Below, piece after piece: positions 8,620 through 17,264 of a stretch of 64,000 nucleotides of DNA. The position numbers and the translations under genes were made by a program. This stretch comes from Antarctobacter heliothermus. Its GTDB lineage: Bacteria; Pseudomonadota; Alphaproteobacteria; Rhodobacterales; Rhodobacteraceae. Each line of letters begins with the position of its first letter. Within the stretch, counting starts at the first letter, position 1. The stretch spans positions 3,787,001 to 3,851,000 of the forward strand of contig NZ_CP022540.1 of assembly GCF_002237555.1 (NCBI RefSeq), read 5' to 3'. The notes beneath the pieces were generated by a model. It ran no database searches and was not told where the DNA came from. It saw nothing but the letters and a program-made list of their open reading frames with translations.

Positions 8620-9230
8620 TCTGCTGCCATTTGACGATTGCCCATCGCCCCGATGATCTCATCCGCGCTCAGCACGGCCCCTGCCTGAAGGTATTCCATA
8701 GCGTTCAACGACGCCTGATGCGCCTCGGGCGAGGTGCCTCCAACGCAATCCGCAACAACGCGACAATAATAATCGCTTTGGTGGCCGTCGGCGAAACTGT
8801 AGTGGACGCAAACATCCGTCATGCCGCCGACAAAGATCAGCGTTTCCGCTTTCAGGCCGCGCAGGAGGATCTCCATCTCGGTTCCGAAAAAGCAGGAATA
8901 GCGTCGCTTGGGCACATGATAGTCGCCAGGCTTGTACCCCATTTCTTCAAAGGCGACTGGTGTGCCTGGATCACCCTCCATGCAATGGATGTCCTCGGAG
9001 CCGTCCAGCTCTCGACCATAGTCAATCTGGTCACGGCGGTGGATTTCCTGAACGAAAACAACCGGAATGCCGTTGTCATGCGCGGCATCCACAACGGCGC
9101 GCGCGCGCATCATGTTCTCGGCATAGCCGGGCATATGCGGAATACCGCCTTCGGATTTCATGAAAGCGGATTTCTGGATGTCGATGACCATAAGAACGGT
9201 GTTGCCGACAAGAGTGGGTTGGCGGGCCAT
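8616..9230 (-). CDS. Isochorismatase-family cysteine hydrolase
   Basis: A 204-residue hydrolase with the full catalytic triad of the family: Asp17 (VIDIQ), Lys108 (VPKRRYSCFFGT) and Cys141 (GGMTDVCVHYSFADGHQ). The cis-peptide motif GGMTD before the Cys is typical. Relatives cleave amide or carbamoyl bonds in small molecules, for example ureidoacrylate/peroxyureidoacrylate (RutB), N-carbamoylsarcosine and nicotinamide. It follows the second permease gene by 12 bases in an ABC-importer operon, so it likely acts on the imported compound or a product of it. The exact amide is not predictable from the motifs alone. Confidence 0.88.
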   Translation of the reverse strand: MARQPTLVGNTVLMVIDIQKSAFMKSEGGIPHMPGYAENMMRARAVVDAAHDNGIPVVFVQEIHRRDQIDYGRELDGSEDIHCMEGDPGTPVAFEEMGYKPGDYHVPKRRYSCFFGTEMEILLRGLKAETLIFVGGMTDVCVHYSFADGHQSDYYCRVVADCVGGTSPEAHQASLNAMEYLQAGAVLSADEIIGAMGNRQMAAE

Positions 9231-9242
9231 TGTGCGCCTCCT

Positions 9243-10040
9243 TCAGGTGTTGGATTGGTCCGCGCCCATCAGGCGCGGCAGGTCGCCCCAGCGGGCAACG
9301 GCGGAAAAAACAAGGACCGACACGGCGATAAAGGTAATCGCCGCCACGGCCATTGTCGGCGTGTAGCCGTTTCTCAGAGAGTTGAAGATTTGCAGGGTCA
9401 CGGTGGCGTAGCCGGAGGCCGAGACAAAGAACATCACGATGAATTCGTTGAACGACAGCACCAGCACAAAGAAGAAGCCCGAGATCGTGTAGGGGATCGT
9501 CTGCGGCAGGATCACCGTGCGGAAGGTGACGGATTCAGTGGCGCCCATCGTCGCGGCGGCGTCCAGATGCGCGCGGTCGATGCTCTGCAACCCGATTGTG
9601 ATCGTCACCATCGGCAACGCCATCAGCAGCACCGCATGGCTGACCACCCCTGCCCAAAGCGCACCCAAACCGCCAAAAAAGCTCCAGAAAAAGCCAAGCC
9701 CGACGCCAAAAACGATGGGTGGCACCGCAAACGGCATCGACCCCAGCGCTGCCAGCGTGCGGGACAGTTTCGATCCCGTCGACCACAGCAGATAGGCCAA
9801 CGGCCAGGCCAGCATAACCGCAAGACTGGCCGCGCCGACCGCGACAATCACCGAATTGCCCAGCGCTTGCGTCCAGACGGGTTCAGAAACAAAGAACTCG
9901 CCAAAGCGCGCCAACGTCGGCTCGCGCGGGGGAAAGAACATGCTGCGCCCGCCGTTCAACGCAGCGCCGCAAACCACCGCGATGGGCAGCGCCAGCAGCA
10001 GTGCGCAAAACGCCATGTAAAGCGGTCCGACAATCCGCAT
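9243..10040 (-). CDS. ABC transporter permease (PotC-like)
   Basis: A 265-residue permease with six hydrophobic segments and the EAA-type loop DAAATMGATESVTFRTVILPQTIP near residue 180. The class is that of spermidine/putrescine (PotC) permeases. The ATG at 10040 shares one base with the stop of the first permease (TGATG). The frame stays open far upstream to 10646, but that part overlaps the partner gene in another frame. It is followed 12 bases later by the isochorismatase-family gene. Confidence 0.86.
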   Translation of the reverse strand: MRIVGPLYMAFCALLLALPIAVVCGAALNGGRSMFFPPREPTLARFGEFFVSEPVWTQALGNSVIVAVGAASLAVMLAWPLAYLLWSTGSKLSRTLAALGSMPFAVPPIVFGVGLGFFWSFFGGLGALWAGVVSHAVLLMALPMVTITIGLQSIDRAHLDAAATMGATESVTFRTVILPQTIPYTISGFFFVLVLSFNEFIVMFFVSASGYATVTLQIFNSLRNGYTPTMAVAAITFIAVSVLVFSAVARWGDLPRLMGADQSNT

Positions 10041-11017
10041 CAGCGCGCCTCCGCCCATGTGTTGATCCGGTGACCAAGCGCCAGACAGACCCCCGCCGAG
10101 ATCAGCAGGATCACCGCCTGCGCTGCCCCGAAGGGCGCGTTCAGGTTGGCCCCCCGGATGTTGGAATAGATCGCCACAGCGGTCGAATGCTGCGCAGGTG
10201 CGGCAAAGACCGTGACGGCAACGTAGGTGCCCAACAGGAACACAAACAGCAGCAATGTCGTGCCAAACAACGGTAGTCGGATCGCGGGCAGGATCACTGT
10301 GCGGGCCACGCACCAGCCGCCTGCCCCCATCGTGCGCGCCGCCTCGGACTGTGAGCGATCCAGGCGCGACAGCGCCGGAAACAAAAGGATCACCGCATAG
10401 GGCCAGACAAGGTAGCTCATGGTCAAGATGGTGGCGAATTGCGAGGTCTTGAACTTGACGTTGCGCGGGTTCGCCAGCCCCCAGTCGCGCAGCACCTGAA
10501 ACCAACCTGTGTCCTTCAGCCATTGGGTCAGCCCGGTGGATTTGAACAGCGCCGGCAAGCCAGAGTTGTTTGACAACAGGATGTCCCAGCCCATGACAAT
10601 GAACACCTCGGACAACGACAGCGACGACAGGATGAAGACCAGCCACGCCGCCTGCGTCCGGCGCGACAGTCGGGTCAGCAGCAACGTGAACGGCAGCGCC
10701 GTCAGCACCGCAAGCAAAGAGGCGATGACCGCGTACCAGAACGAAAACCCAAGTTGTTGCAGGTAAAGAAAGGTCACGTCGTCAGGCCAGAGCGTGCCGA
10801 CGAAAAACCGCTGGTAGTTTTCCAGGGTAAAGTCCCAGACCCAGGCGGCACCTTCGATCTTGCGACCAAAGCTGATCACGAAGACTAACAGGAACGGCAC
10901 AACGCATAGCGTCACGATCACCGCCGTCAGCGCCCAACTCAGTATGCGCACAACCGGGAATGGTCTGGCCGGGCGCGCCGTGTCAGGCCCCGTTTCGATA
11001 TGTTCGGCGACCGTCAT
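10040..11017 (-). CDS. ABC transporter permease (PotB-like)
   Basis: A 325-residue permease with a short hydrophilic N-terminus and about six to seven membrane segments. The coupling loop reads EAARTMGAGGWCVARTVILPAIRLPL. An insertion between the second and third core helices (about residues 130-180, SNNSGLPALFKSTGLTQW) faces the periplasm and is common in the PotB class. It overlaps the ATPase gene by four bases (ATGA) and the second permease by one. It forms a heterodimeric channel with the downstream permease. Confidence 0.86.
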   Translation of the reverse strand: MTVAEHIETGPDTARPARPFPVVRILSWALTAVIVTLCVVPFLLVFVISFGRKIEGAAWVWDFTLENYQRFFVGTLWPDDVTFLYLQQLGFSFWYAVIASLLAVLTALPFTLLLTRLSRRTQAAWLVFILSSLSLSEVFIVMGWDILLSNNSGLPALFKSTGLTQWLKDTGWFQVLRDWGLANPRNVKFKTSQFATILTMSYLVWPYAVILLFPALSRLDRSQSEAARTMGAGGWCVARTVILPAIRLPLFGTTLLLFVFLLGTYVAVTVFAAPAQHSTAVAIYSNIRGANLNAPFGAAQAVILLISAGVCLALGHRINTWAEAR

Positions 11018-12090
11018 TCGGCAGCCATGGCCAGCGCATCGTGGGCCGTTGGATCGGGGAAGATGTGCAAGGCATCGGGCGGCAGGCGGACCTCTGTCGT
11101 ATCGCCGACATGAAAGATCTTTCCGCCCTCACCTGCAGCGTATTCCACGACCATCCGGCCCACCGCAGTCTCGAGGTGGTATTCCCGTATCGGGCCAAGA
11201 TCGCGCACAAAGGTGATCTTGGCCGGCAATCGGTTTGCGCCCGGTTCCTCATCCAGACAGGCGCGTTCCGGTCGGATCGCCACGCGCACCGGGGAACCGC
11301 CAACAAAATGCGGATCAGCCACCAGATGTGTAGCACCGATGCGGATACCGCCCGGCTCTGTCACCCCGTCAAAAAAGTTCGCCTTGCCGATGAAATCCGC
11401 GACAAAGGCGTTTTCCGGCTTGTGATAGATGTCTTGCGGCGGGCCCACCTGTTCCACCCGCCCGTTGGACATGACGACGATGCTATCGGCCATAGTCATG
11501 GCCTCGCGTTGATCATGGGTGACGACGATGGTGGTGATGCCCAGCCGCTGTTGCAGTAGCCGCAGTTCCACCTGCATCTCTTCGCGCAACTTGGCGTCCA
11601 GCGCCGACATCGGTTCGTCCAGCAGGAAAACCTCTGGTTCCTGCGCCAGCGCGCGGGCAATCGCGACGCGCTGGCGCTGCCCGCCCGACAGCTGGCCAAT
11701 CCGGCGGTCGCCAAAGGCCGACAGTTGCACCAGATCCAGCAACTTGCCTGCCCGATCCGCCGCCTCTGACCGAGAAACGCCGGAGATGTGCAGCGAATAG
11801 GCTACGTTGTCTCGCACCGTCAGATGCGGGAACAGCGCAAAACTCTGGAACACCATGCCGAACTTGCGCCGGTGCGCGGGCAGATCCGTGATGTTACGAT
11901 CCCCCAGCAGGATCACCCCGCCTGAGGGCGCCTCCAATCCCGCCACCATGCGCAAAAGGGTCGTCTTGCCACAACCTGACGGCCCCAACAGCGCCGTCAG
12001 TTGCCCTTCTCCGAATGTCAGGTTCACCAGATCAACGGCACGGGTGCCGCCGAAGGTCTTGGAGATGCTCTTGAGGACAAGACCGGACAT
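11014..12090 (-). CDS. ABC transporter ATPase (PotA-like)
   Basis: A 358-residue ATPase of the spermidine/putrescine/Fe/maltose (CUT1/PotA) type. Motifs are Walker A GPSGCGKTT (about 36-44), Q-loop VFQSFALFPH, signature LSGGQRQRVAIARAL, Walker B VFLLDEPMSALD and switch VTHDQREAM. The C-terminal 120 residues form the TOBE regulatory domain (VRVAIRPERACL). It lies six bases after the binding-protein stop. The cargo is unknown; the neighbouring deaminase, oxygenase and amidase would fit a nucleobase or an amide/amine compound. Confidence 0.88.
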   Translation of the reverse strand: MSGLVLKSISKTFGGTRAVDLVNLTFGEGQLTALLGPSGCGKTTLLRMVAGLEAPSGGVILLGDRNITDLPAHRRKFGMVFQSFALFPHLTVRDNVAYSLHISGVSRSEAADRAGKLLDLVQLSAFGDRRIGQLSGGQRQRVAIARALAQEPEVFLLDEPMSALDAKLREEMQVELRLLQQRLGITTIVVTHDQREAMTMADSIVVMSNGRVEQVGPPQDIYHKPENAFVADFIGKANFFDGVTEPGGIRIGATHLVADPHFVGGSPVRVAIRPERACLDEEPGANRLPAKITFVRDLGPIREYHLETAVGRMVVEYAAGEGGKIFHVGDTTEVRLPPDALHIFPDPTAHDALAMAAE

Positions 12091-12096
12091 GACCGG

Positions 12097-13170
12097 TTAC
12101 GCCCCAGCCAACATCTTGTCCCAGCTTTCCTTAATGAAGGTTTCTTTGTCCAGATAGGCCTCATAGGCGGGCTTGATCGACGGCGTACCAGACACAAAGT
12201 CAAACTCCTCATCTGTCAGATCCGTCTTGGACTGATCGACAAGAGGCGCTGTGCCGATCTTGCGGCTCATAATCGCCTGCGTGGCCGGATCGGACGAGAA
12301 GTTAATGAACTCTGCCGCCTCATCCGCCTTGTCCGACAACGAGGACAGGCACCACGAGCCATAGTCCTGCGGGTTGCCCTCCTTGGGGAAGATCGGTTTG
12401 ATCGGAAAGCCGTCCAGCGCCATCAGGTTGGCCACGTCGAGATAGTATTGCCCGCCAATGACGTCGCCGTTCTTCATCGACTGTTCCATCTGGCTTTCAG
12501 CTGACCACCAAAGCGCCACGTTGGGTTTGATCTCTGCCGCCTTTTCGATGATCGCCAGAATGCCTTCGTCGGTCGCAAAGGTCGCCTCGCCGTCAAAGAA
12601 GGTCGCCGCAACAATGTCGAGGAACTGCGAGTTATAGTTGCGCGAGAGGCCCAGAGAGGACTCGTATATTGTGCTATCCCAGAACTCTGCCCAGCTTGCC
12701 GGGGCGTCTACCTCATCCGGGTTGATAACCATGGCGGAGAACCACGACATTGCGCCAACACCAAGCGGACCTTCAGGGGCCTCGAACACAAAATAGGGGT
12801 CCAGATTCGACGCCGCCGGGATCGCCTTGAGGTTCAGGGGTTTGAGCAATCCGCCGATGCGGCTGGCCTTGATCAGCGTGTCTCGCGCATAGAGCGACAG
12901 ATCCGCAGGCACGCTGCCCGCCGCCGTCGCCTGCTGCATCGTCACCAACCAGTCGGTCGAATTGGGCTGCGTCACCGACTCGACCTCAATCCCCGTAGCC
13001 TCGGTGAAGGCAGGATAGACAAACTCCTTAAAGCTGTTTTCAAAGTACCCGCCGTATGAGCCGACCTTCAGGCTGCGGCTTTGCGCGATCAATGGCGTGC
13101 CCAGAACGCTGGTGGCGGCAAAGCTGGCCGCGCCGGTCTTGAGCAGGGTCCGTCTGTTGAGTTTGGTCAT
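12097..13170 (-). CDS. ABC transporter substrate-binding protein (PotD-like, Tat signal)
   Basis: A 357-residue binding protein beginning MTKLNRRTLLKTGAASFAATS, a twin-arginine-type signal with cleavage near LIAQ-SR. The mature sequence (SLKVGSYGGYFENSFKEFVYPAFTEATGIEVESV) is typical of the extracellular solute-binding family 1/8 used for polyamines, opines and other compounds. The ATG at 13170 is chosen because it starts the signal peptide and has GGAAGGAACC upstream. It is the first gene of the six-gene minus-strand operon and is divergent from the oxygenase gene across 255 bases in which I see no clear operator. Confidence 0.87.
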   Translation of the reverse strand: MTKLNRRTLLKTGAASFAATSVLGTPLIAQSRSLKVGSYGGYFENSFKEFVYPAFTEATGIEVESVTQPNSTDWLVTMQQATAAGSVPADLSLYARDTLIKASRIGGLLKPLNLKAIPAASNLDPYFVFEAPEGPLGVGAMSWFSAMVINPDEVDAPASWAEFWDSTIYESSLGLSRNYNSQFLDIVAATFFDGEATFATDEGILAIIEKAAEIKPNVALWWSAESQMEQSMKNGDVIGGQYYLDVANLMALDGFPIKPIFPKEGNPQDYGSWCLSSLSDKADEAAEFINFSSDPATQAIMSRKIGTAPLVDQSKTDLTDEEFDFVSGTPSIKPAYEAYLDKETFIKESWDKMLAGA

Positions 13171-13425
13171 GATGGTTCCTTCCTTCGTTCGCAGCTGTCT
13201 GCGGACCTGATGCAGAGCCTGGTGGCGGTGCCCGGTGATGACCCCATGAACGCGCTGATAAGGATAATCGGTCAAAGGAACTGACTGCAAAGAGACCAAC
13301 CGCCCGCGAAACTGATCCTTTTTTGGGCAATCACGCCGGACTGATGCGCTTTCTTAATCGCGGCGGATACCGCTGTGGGTTTTTCGGGCCAGCCTGACCC
13401 TACGCAATCGACTCGGAGAGGTTTC

Positions 13426-14505
13426 ATGGCACGCGCATCTATATCGGACGATCAAAAGGCCCTGACGGTAGAGGACGCCACCCTGCCGGTGGTGGATCTG
13501 TCTGGCCTCTTTACCGGCGACATGGCGGACAAGGCGCGCGTCGCCGCAGATCTGGGTGACGCCGCGCGCACCTCTGGCTTTTTCTACATCACCGGGCACG
13601 GTATTTCGCAGGGTCTCATCGACGCGGTCTTTGCCGCGTCCAAGGAGTTCCACGAGAAGTCTCGCAGCTTCAAGATGAAGTATTGGTCCGGGTTCACCAC
13701 CCATCATCGCGGCTATGTCCCGTTTGAGGAAAACGGCGCCGATTTCCCCAAGTCGATCAATTTCAACGAAGCCTGGGACATGTCCTATGAGGCGCCCGCC
13801 GATCATCCCGACTATCTGGCCAAGTGGCGCATGACCGGCCCCAACATCTGGCCCGACATCCCGGGATGGAAAGAGACCGTTGGCGGTTATTACGATCAGG
13901 CTTTTGACCTTGGCCTGCGGCTCTTGGATGCACTGGCACTGGAACTTGGGGTCGATCCCGAAGAGTTGACTCGTCACATCACCTTTCCCACCTCACAGTT
14001 GCGCCTGCTGCGCTACATCCCCAACGACATGCCCGCCACCAAAGAACTGGTTGGCATCGCGGCGCATTCGGATTTTGAGTGTTTCACCATCTTGATGACC
14101 GGCGCGCCGGGGTTGCAGGTGATGAACGCCGATGACATCTGGATCGAGGCACCGCCAATTCCGGGCTGTTTTGTGGTCAACATCGGCGACATCTTTGAGA
14201 CGTGGTCCGGCGGCCAGTTCAAATCGACCCAGCACCGGGTCGTGAACCTAGGGACCGAGCGATATTCTTTCCCGATCTTCTTTGGTCTGGACTATCATGC
14301 GGTTGTAGAGCCGCTAGAGAAGTTCCGCACACCCGAAACGGTGGCCAAATACCCCGCAATGAAAGCCGGGGATCACCTGATGCGCATGTCAGTGGGAGCT
14401 TTTCGTTATATGGCCGACGCGCGCGACAAGGGGGAATTGGTGCCTGACTATGACGTGCCAGAGGAAAACCCCTTCAAACGCGAGGCAAAACAGCCCGACC
14501 CGTAA
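13426..14505 (+). CDS. 2-oxoglutarate/Fe(II)-dependent oxygenase, isopenicillin-N-synthase-like
   Basis: A 359-residue oxygenase. An N-terminal DIOX_N region (LPVVDLSGL, GFFYITGHGI at 51-60) is followed by the double-stranded beta-helix core with the iron ligands His214 and Asp216 (AAHSDFECFT) and His270 (STQHRVV), and Arg279 (TERYSFP) to hold 2-oxoglutarate. All catalytic residues are present. The ATG at 13426 has GGAGAGG upstream; an in-frame start at 13375 lacks such a site. It is divergent from the ABC importer operon and precedes a GNAT-like gene and a predicted 5-methylcytosine deaminase. Fungal thymine-7-hydroxylases belong to this superfamily, so pyrimidine oxidation is one hypothesis among others. 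Confidence 0.87.
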   Translation: MARASISDDQKALTVEDATLPVVDLSGLFTGDMADKARVAADLGDAARTSGFFYITGHGISQGLIDAVFAASKEFHEKSRSFKMKYWSGFTTHHRGYVPFEENGADFPKSINFNEAWDMSYEAPADHPDYLAKWRMTGPNIWPDIPGWKETVGGYYDQAFDLGLRLLDALALELGVDPEELTRHITFPTSQLRLLRYIPNDMPATKELVGIAAHSDFECFTILMTGAPGLQVMNADDIWIEAPPIPGCFVVNIGDIFETWSGGQFKSTQHRVVNLGTERYSFPIFFGLDYHAVVEPLEKFRTPETVAKYPAMKAGDHLMRMSVGAFRYMADARDKGELVPDYDVPEENPFKREAKQPDP

Positions 14506-14532
14506 GCGCCCCAAGGATAAGGACGGCCAAAG

Positions 14533-14988
14533 ATGAGACTTCGCAGCCATCCCGATTTCGACACGGAACCCCTGCCCCGCAGCGCATCGCTGCGGGGCTT
14601 TGCCCTGACTCCGCTGACCCCCGCCGAAGTCGATGAGGATTTCGCCGCCGTCACCTGCGCGGCCCATGTCCTGACGAATATTTTCGGTTCCTGGCCTGAC
14701 GGGCTGACGTTGACGGAGAACCTGTACGATCTGGCCTGGCATGACCGCGAGTTCGCGGCGGCCCGGTCATTTTCATGGATCGTGCGGGACAAGGATGGCG
14801 TTTATATCGGCTGTGCCTATCTCTTTCCCGAAATGGGGCAGCGCGGGGCGGCCAACGGATTTATCTGGATCATCGATCTTGAGGACCGGTTGGCGCTGCT
14901 GGACCAGCTACAGGCTGAATTGACTGACTGGTTTGACGCGAGTTTGCCGCATCCCGTCAAGGTCACTTGGCACAGGCCCTCTGTCTAA
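14533..14988 (+). CDS. GNAT-like acetyltransferase
   Basis: A 151-residue protein with the outline of a GNAT domain: an N-terminal LTPLTPAEVDEDFAAV segment, a central beta hairpin SFSWIVRDKDGVYIGCAYLFPE and a following strand ANGFIWIIDLE. The acetyl-CoA P-loop (Q/RxxGxG/A) is weak (QRGAANG), so acetyltransferase activity is uncertain. It lies 28 bases after the oxygenase stop and is probably co-transcribed with it. It converges on the deaminase gene, with only four bases between the stops. Confidence 0.65.
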   Translation: MRLRSHPDFDTEPLPRSASLRGFALTPLTPAEVDEDFAAVTCAAHVLTNIFGSWPDGLTLTENLYDLAWHDREFAAARSFSWIVRDKDGVYIGCAYLFPEMGQRGAANGFIWIIDLEDRLALLDQLQAELTDWFDASLPHPVKVTWHRPSV

Positions 14989-14992
14989 CGGC

Positions 14993-16234
14993 CTAGAACC
15001 CGGCAGAGGTCGTGCAGCGCGCAGGCTCTGTCCGTGCCACAACCCGTCCGTTTGAAATCACGGCCAGCCGGGCGGGCCGCAGTCGCAATGCCTCGATCGG
15101 GTCGGGTGCATCCAACACCACCAGGCTGCCCCGCTTTCCAACCTCCAGCCCATAGTCCAGCCCCATCACCTGCGCGGGCGTCTCTGTCACCATCTGATAG
15201 GCGGCGCGCATCTGGTCCGGGGCTGTCATCAACGCCACATGCAGTCCCATGTGCGCCACTTCCAGCATGTCGCCGGAGCCCAGCGGATACCACGGATCTC
15301 GCACACAATCCTGACCAAAGGCCACCGTCACCCCCGCAGCGCGCAGTTCCGGCACGCGGGTCAGGCCGCGCCGCTTGGGGTAGGTATCCATGCGCCCTTG
15401 AAGGGTGATGTTGATCAGCGGATTGGGGATCGCCGCCACCTGTGCCTCGGCGATCAGCGGCAACAGCTTGGCCACATAGTAATTGTCCATCGAATGCATC
15501 GAGGTCAGATGCGACCCGGCCACCCGGCCTTGAAGGCCCAACCGGATCGTTTCCGCCGCCAGTGTTTCGATGTGGCGACAAAGGGGGTCGTCGCTTTCGT
15601 CGCAATGCAGATCGACGCATAGCCCTCGCGCTGCGGCCAGTTCACAAGCTGCCCGGACCGAGGCCGCGCCCGCCGCCATCGTGCGTTCGAAATGTGGAAT
15701 GCCCCCGACAACATCGACACCAGCATCCAGTGCGCGGATCACCTGTGCCTCTGCCCCCTGCGCGCGATACCAGCCGTCCTGCGGAAAGGCGACCAGTTGC
15801 AGGTCGATCACGTCGCGCACGCGCTCTTGCACCTCCAGCAGCGCCTCGACGGTGCGGAACGTCGGGTCAGTCACGTCCACATGGCTGCGGATCCCCAGCA
15901 CGCCCCGCCCGACCGCCTGTCGGCAATAGTCCAGAGCGCGGGCGACGATCTCTTCGCGCGTCTGGTGTTGCTTCAACTCTCCCCACAACGCGATCCCCTC
16001 CAGCAGCGTGCCAGAGGCATTCACCCGGGGCCGCCCATAGCTGAGCGTCGCGTCCATGTGAAAATGCGCATCGACAAAAGGGGCGCTGACCAGCTTGCCG
16101 GTGGCATCGATGACCTCGCCCGCCTCTGTCGTGATCCCCGGTTCTACCCCGATGATGATCCCGTCTGTAATGGCTACATCTGCCTCGCTGCCGTCCGCCA
16201 GCACCCCACCCTTGACCAAAATGTCGATGTCCAT
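14993..16234 (-). CDS. CodA-family pyrimidine deaminase, predicted 5-methylcytosine deaminase
   Basis: A 413-residue amidohydrolase closely following the E. coli CodA pattern (IDLQLVAFPQ, VGGIPHFERT, PLINITLQGRMDTYPKRRGLTRV, DPWYPLG). Metal and catalytic residues are present: His57 and His59 (DAHFHMD), His210 and Glu213 (LHCDES), His242 (SHLTSMHS) and Asp309. The residue after that Asp is Cys310, where CodA has Asp314. Published work on CodA homologues showed that enzymes lacking that Asp, including one from Rhodobacter sphaeroides, deaminate 5-methylcytosine to thymine. That specificity is therefore predicted here; plain cytosine deaminase remains possible. The ATG at 16234 gives a full-length protein. 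Confidence 0.85.
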   Translation of the reverse strand: MDIDILVKGGVLADGSEADVAITDGIIIGVEPGITTEAGEVIDATGKLVSAPFVDAHFHMDATLSYGRPRVNASGTLLEGIALWGELKQHQTREEIVARALDYCRQAVGRGVLGIRSHVDVTDPTFRTVEALLEVQERVRDVIDLQLVAFPQDGWYRAQGAEAQVIRALDAGVDVVGGIPHFERTMAAGAASVRAACELAAARGLCVDLHCDESDDPLCRHIETLAAETIRLGLQGRVAGSHLTSMHSMDNYYVAKLLPLIAEAQVAAIPNPLINITLQGRMDTYPKRRGLTRVPELRAAGVTVAFGQDCVRDPWYPLGSGDMLEVAHMGLHVALMTAPDQMRAAYQMVTETPAQVMGLDYGLEVGKRGSLVVLDAPDPIEALRLRPARLAVISNGRVVARTEPARCTTSAGF

Positions 16235-16311
16235 GCCCTGCGTCCCCTTGAATTGCGGCGATGAGAAAACCCTAGCAGAGGCCGCAATCCGCCTCGACCA
16301 GCAATCGCATC

Positions 16312-17085
16312 CTACGGTGTGTCGAACACTGCCAACATCGCCGCGCGGAGGCGGTCAAGATCCTCATCCACACTTACGGTCGGATCGCAGACGAAAGGCG
16401 GCAGGACGTCCACGCGAATCGTGCCGCTGCGCGGGACGAATTTGCCTCGCGGCAACAACTGATCCGAATCGCGAATGACAATTGGCCGAATCGCGCGGCC
16501 GGTTTCCCTCGCCACCAGAACCGCCCCAGCCTTGAACGGGCCCAGCGTGTCGGTTCGCGCGCGCGTGCCTTCGGGGAACAGCACCACAGATCGACGGGCG
16601 GGCATGGTCCGCACCGCCGCGCTGAGCGTTTCCAACGCCAGCTTGCCGCTTTTGCGGTCAATTTCGACCAGTCCGGCGCCGTTAAAGCCCGTACGCAGAA
16701 AAGGAGCCTCGAACAATTCCTTCTTGGCGGCAAAGGTGAACCATTTCTGGTCCGGCACCACGTCCATCAGGACAAAGCCATCGAGGTGGCTGCGGTGGTT
16801 GATCACGATCAGGCTGTCTGTGTCGTCACCCAGCGCCTGTCTGTCTGCGGCCGACATATCCGCCCGGATGCTGAGCAGCCACAACAGCCAAGAACAGGCT
16901 CTTTTGACCAGACGCCAATACCACCCGGCAAAGCCCCTTCGCCGGGCGCAGAGCAACGGCACAAAGGCGATGAACCCGAAATAGACCGGCCCCAATACGA
17001 CCAGTGCCGTGCGCTTAAGCAGCCTTGCAGGCAACGGATCAATGGCCGCCGTCGCGGCCTCGCGTGATGCGGAACGTTGTGTCAT
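16312..17085 (-). CDS. 1-acylglycerol-3-phosphate acyltransferase (PlsC-like)
   Basis: A 257-residue membrane-associated acyltransferase. The HX4D motif is NHRSHLD and the second motif is FPEGTR, both as in PlsC/LPAAT enzymes that transfer an acyl chain to lysophosphatidic acid. A hydrophobic segment (LVVLGPVYFGFIAFVPLL) near residues 25-42 anchors it. The ATG at 17085 (MTQRSAS) is chosen from the usual N-terminus length; the frame is open to 17220. It stands alone between the deaminase and the RpiR regulator. Ornithine-lipid acyltransferase is an alternative within the same superfamily. Confidence 0.84.
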   Translation of the reverse strand: MTQRSASREAATAAIDPLPARLLKRTALVVLGPVYFGFIAFVPLLCARRRGFAGWYWRLVKRACSWLLWLLSIRADMSAADRQALGDDTDSLIVINHRSHLDGFVLMDVVPDQKWFTFAAKKELFEAPFLRTGFNGAGLVEIDRKSGKLALETLSAAVRTMPARRSVVLFPEGTRARTDTLGPFKAGAVLVARETGRAIRPIVIRDSDQLLPRGKFVPRSGTIRVDVLPPFVCDPTVSVDEDLDRLRAAMLAVFDTP

Positions 17086-17264
17086 GGGCCCCAGTCGCAG
17101 GTTGTGGCCCCATCGGGCCATTGGTCCATGACAACAATGGCGCCAAGGCGGCAGCCGGAGATCATGACAGGTGTCAGGCAAATCGGCTGTGTCCAGCGTC
17201 ACTGCGCCTGTGTGAGGCATACCCCCTCACAAATCAATGAAAACCACTGCTCTCATGGATCGGC

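Noticed and set aside
8631..10073. 480-codon plus-strand frame over the isochorismatase and permease genes
   Set aside because: Very rich in His, Gln and Arg, typical of a GC-rich shadow frame.
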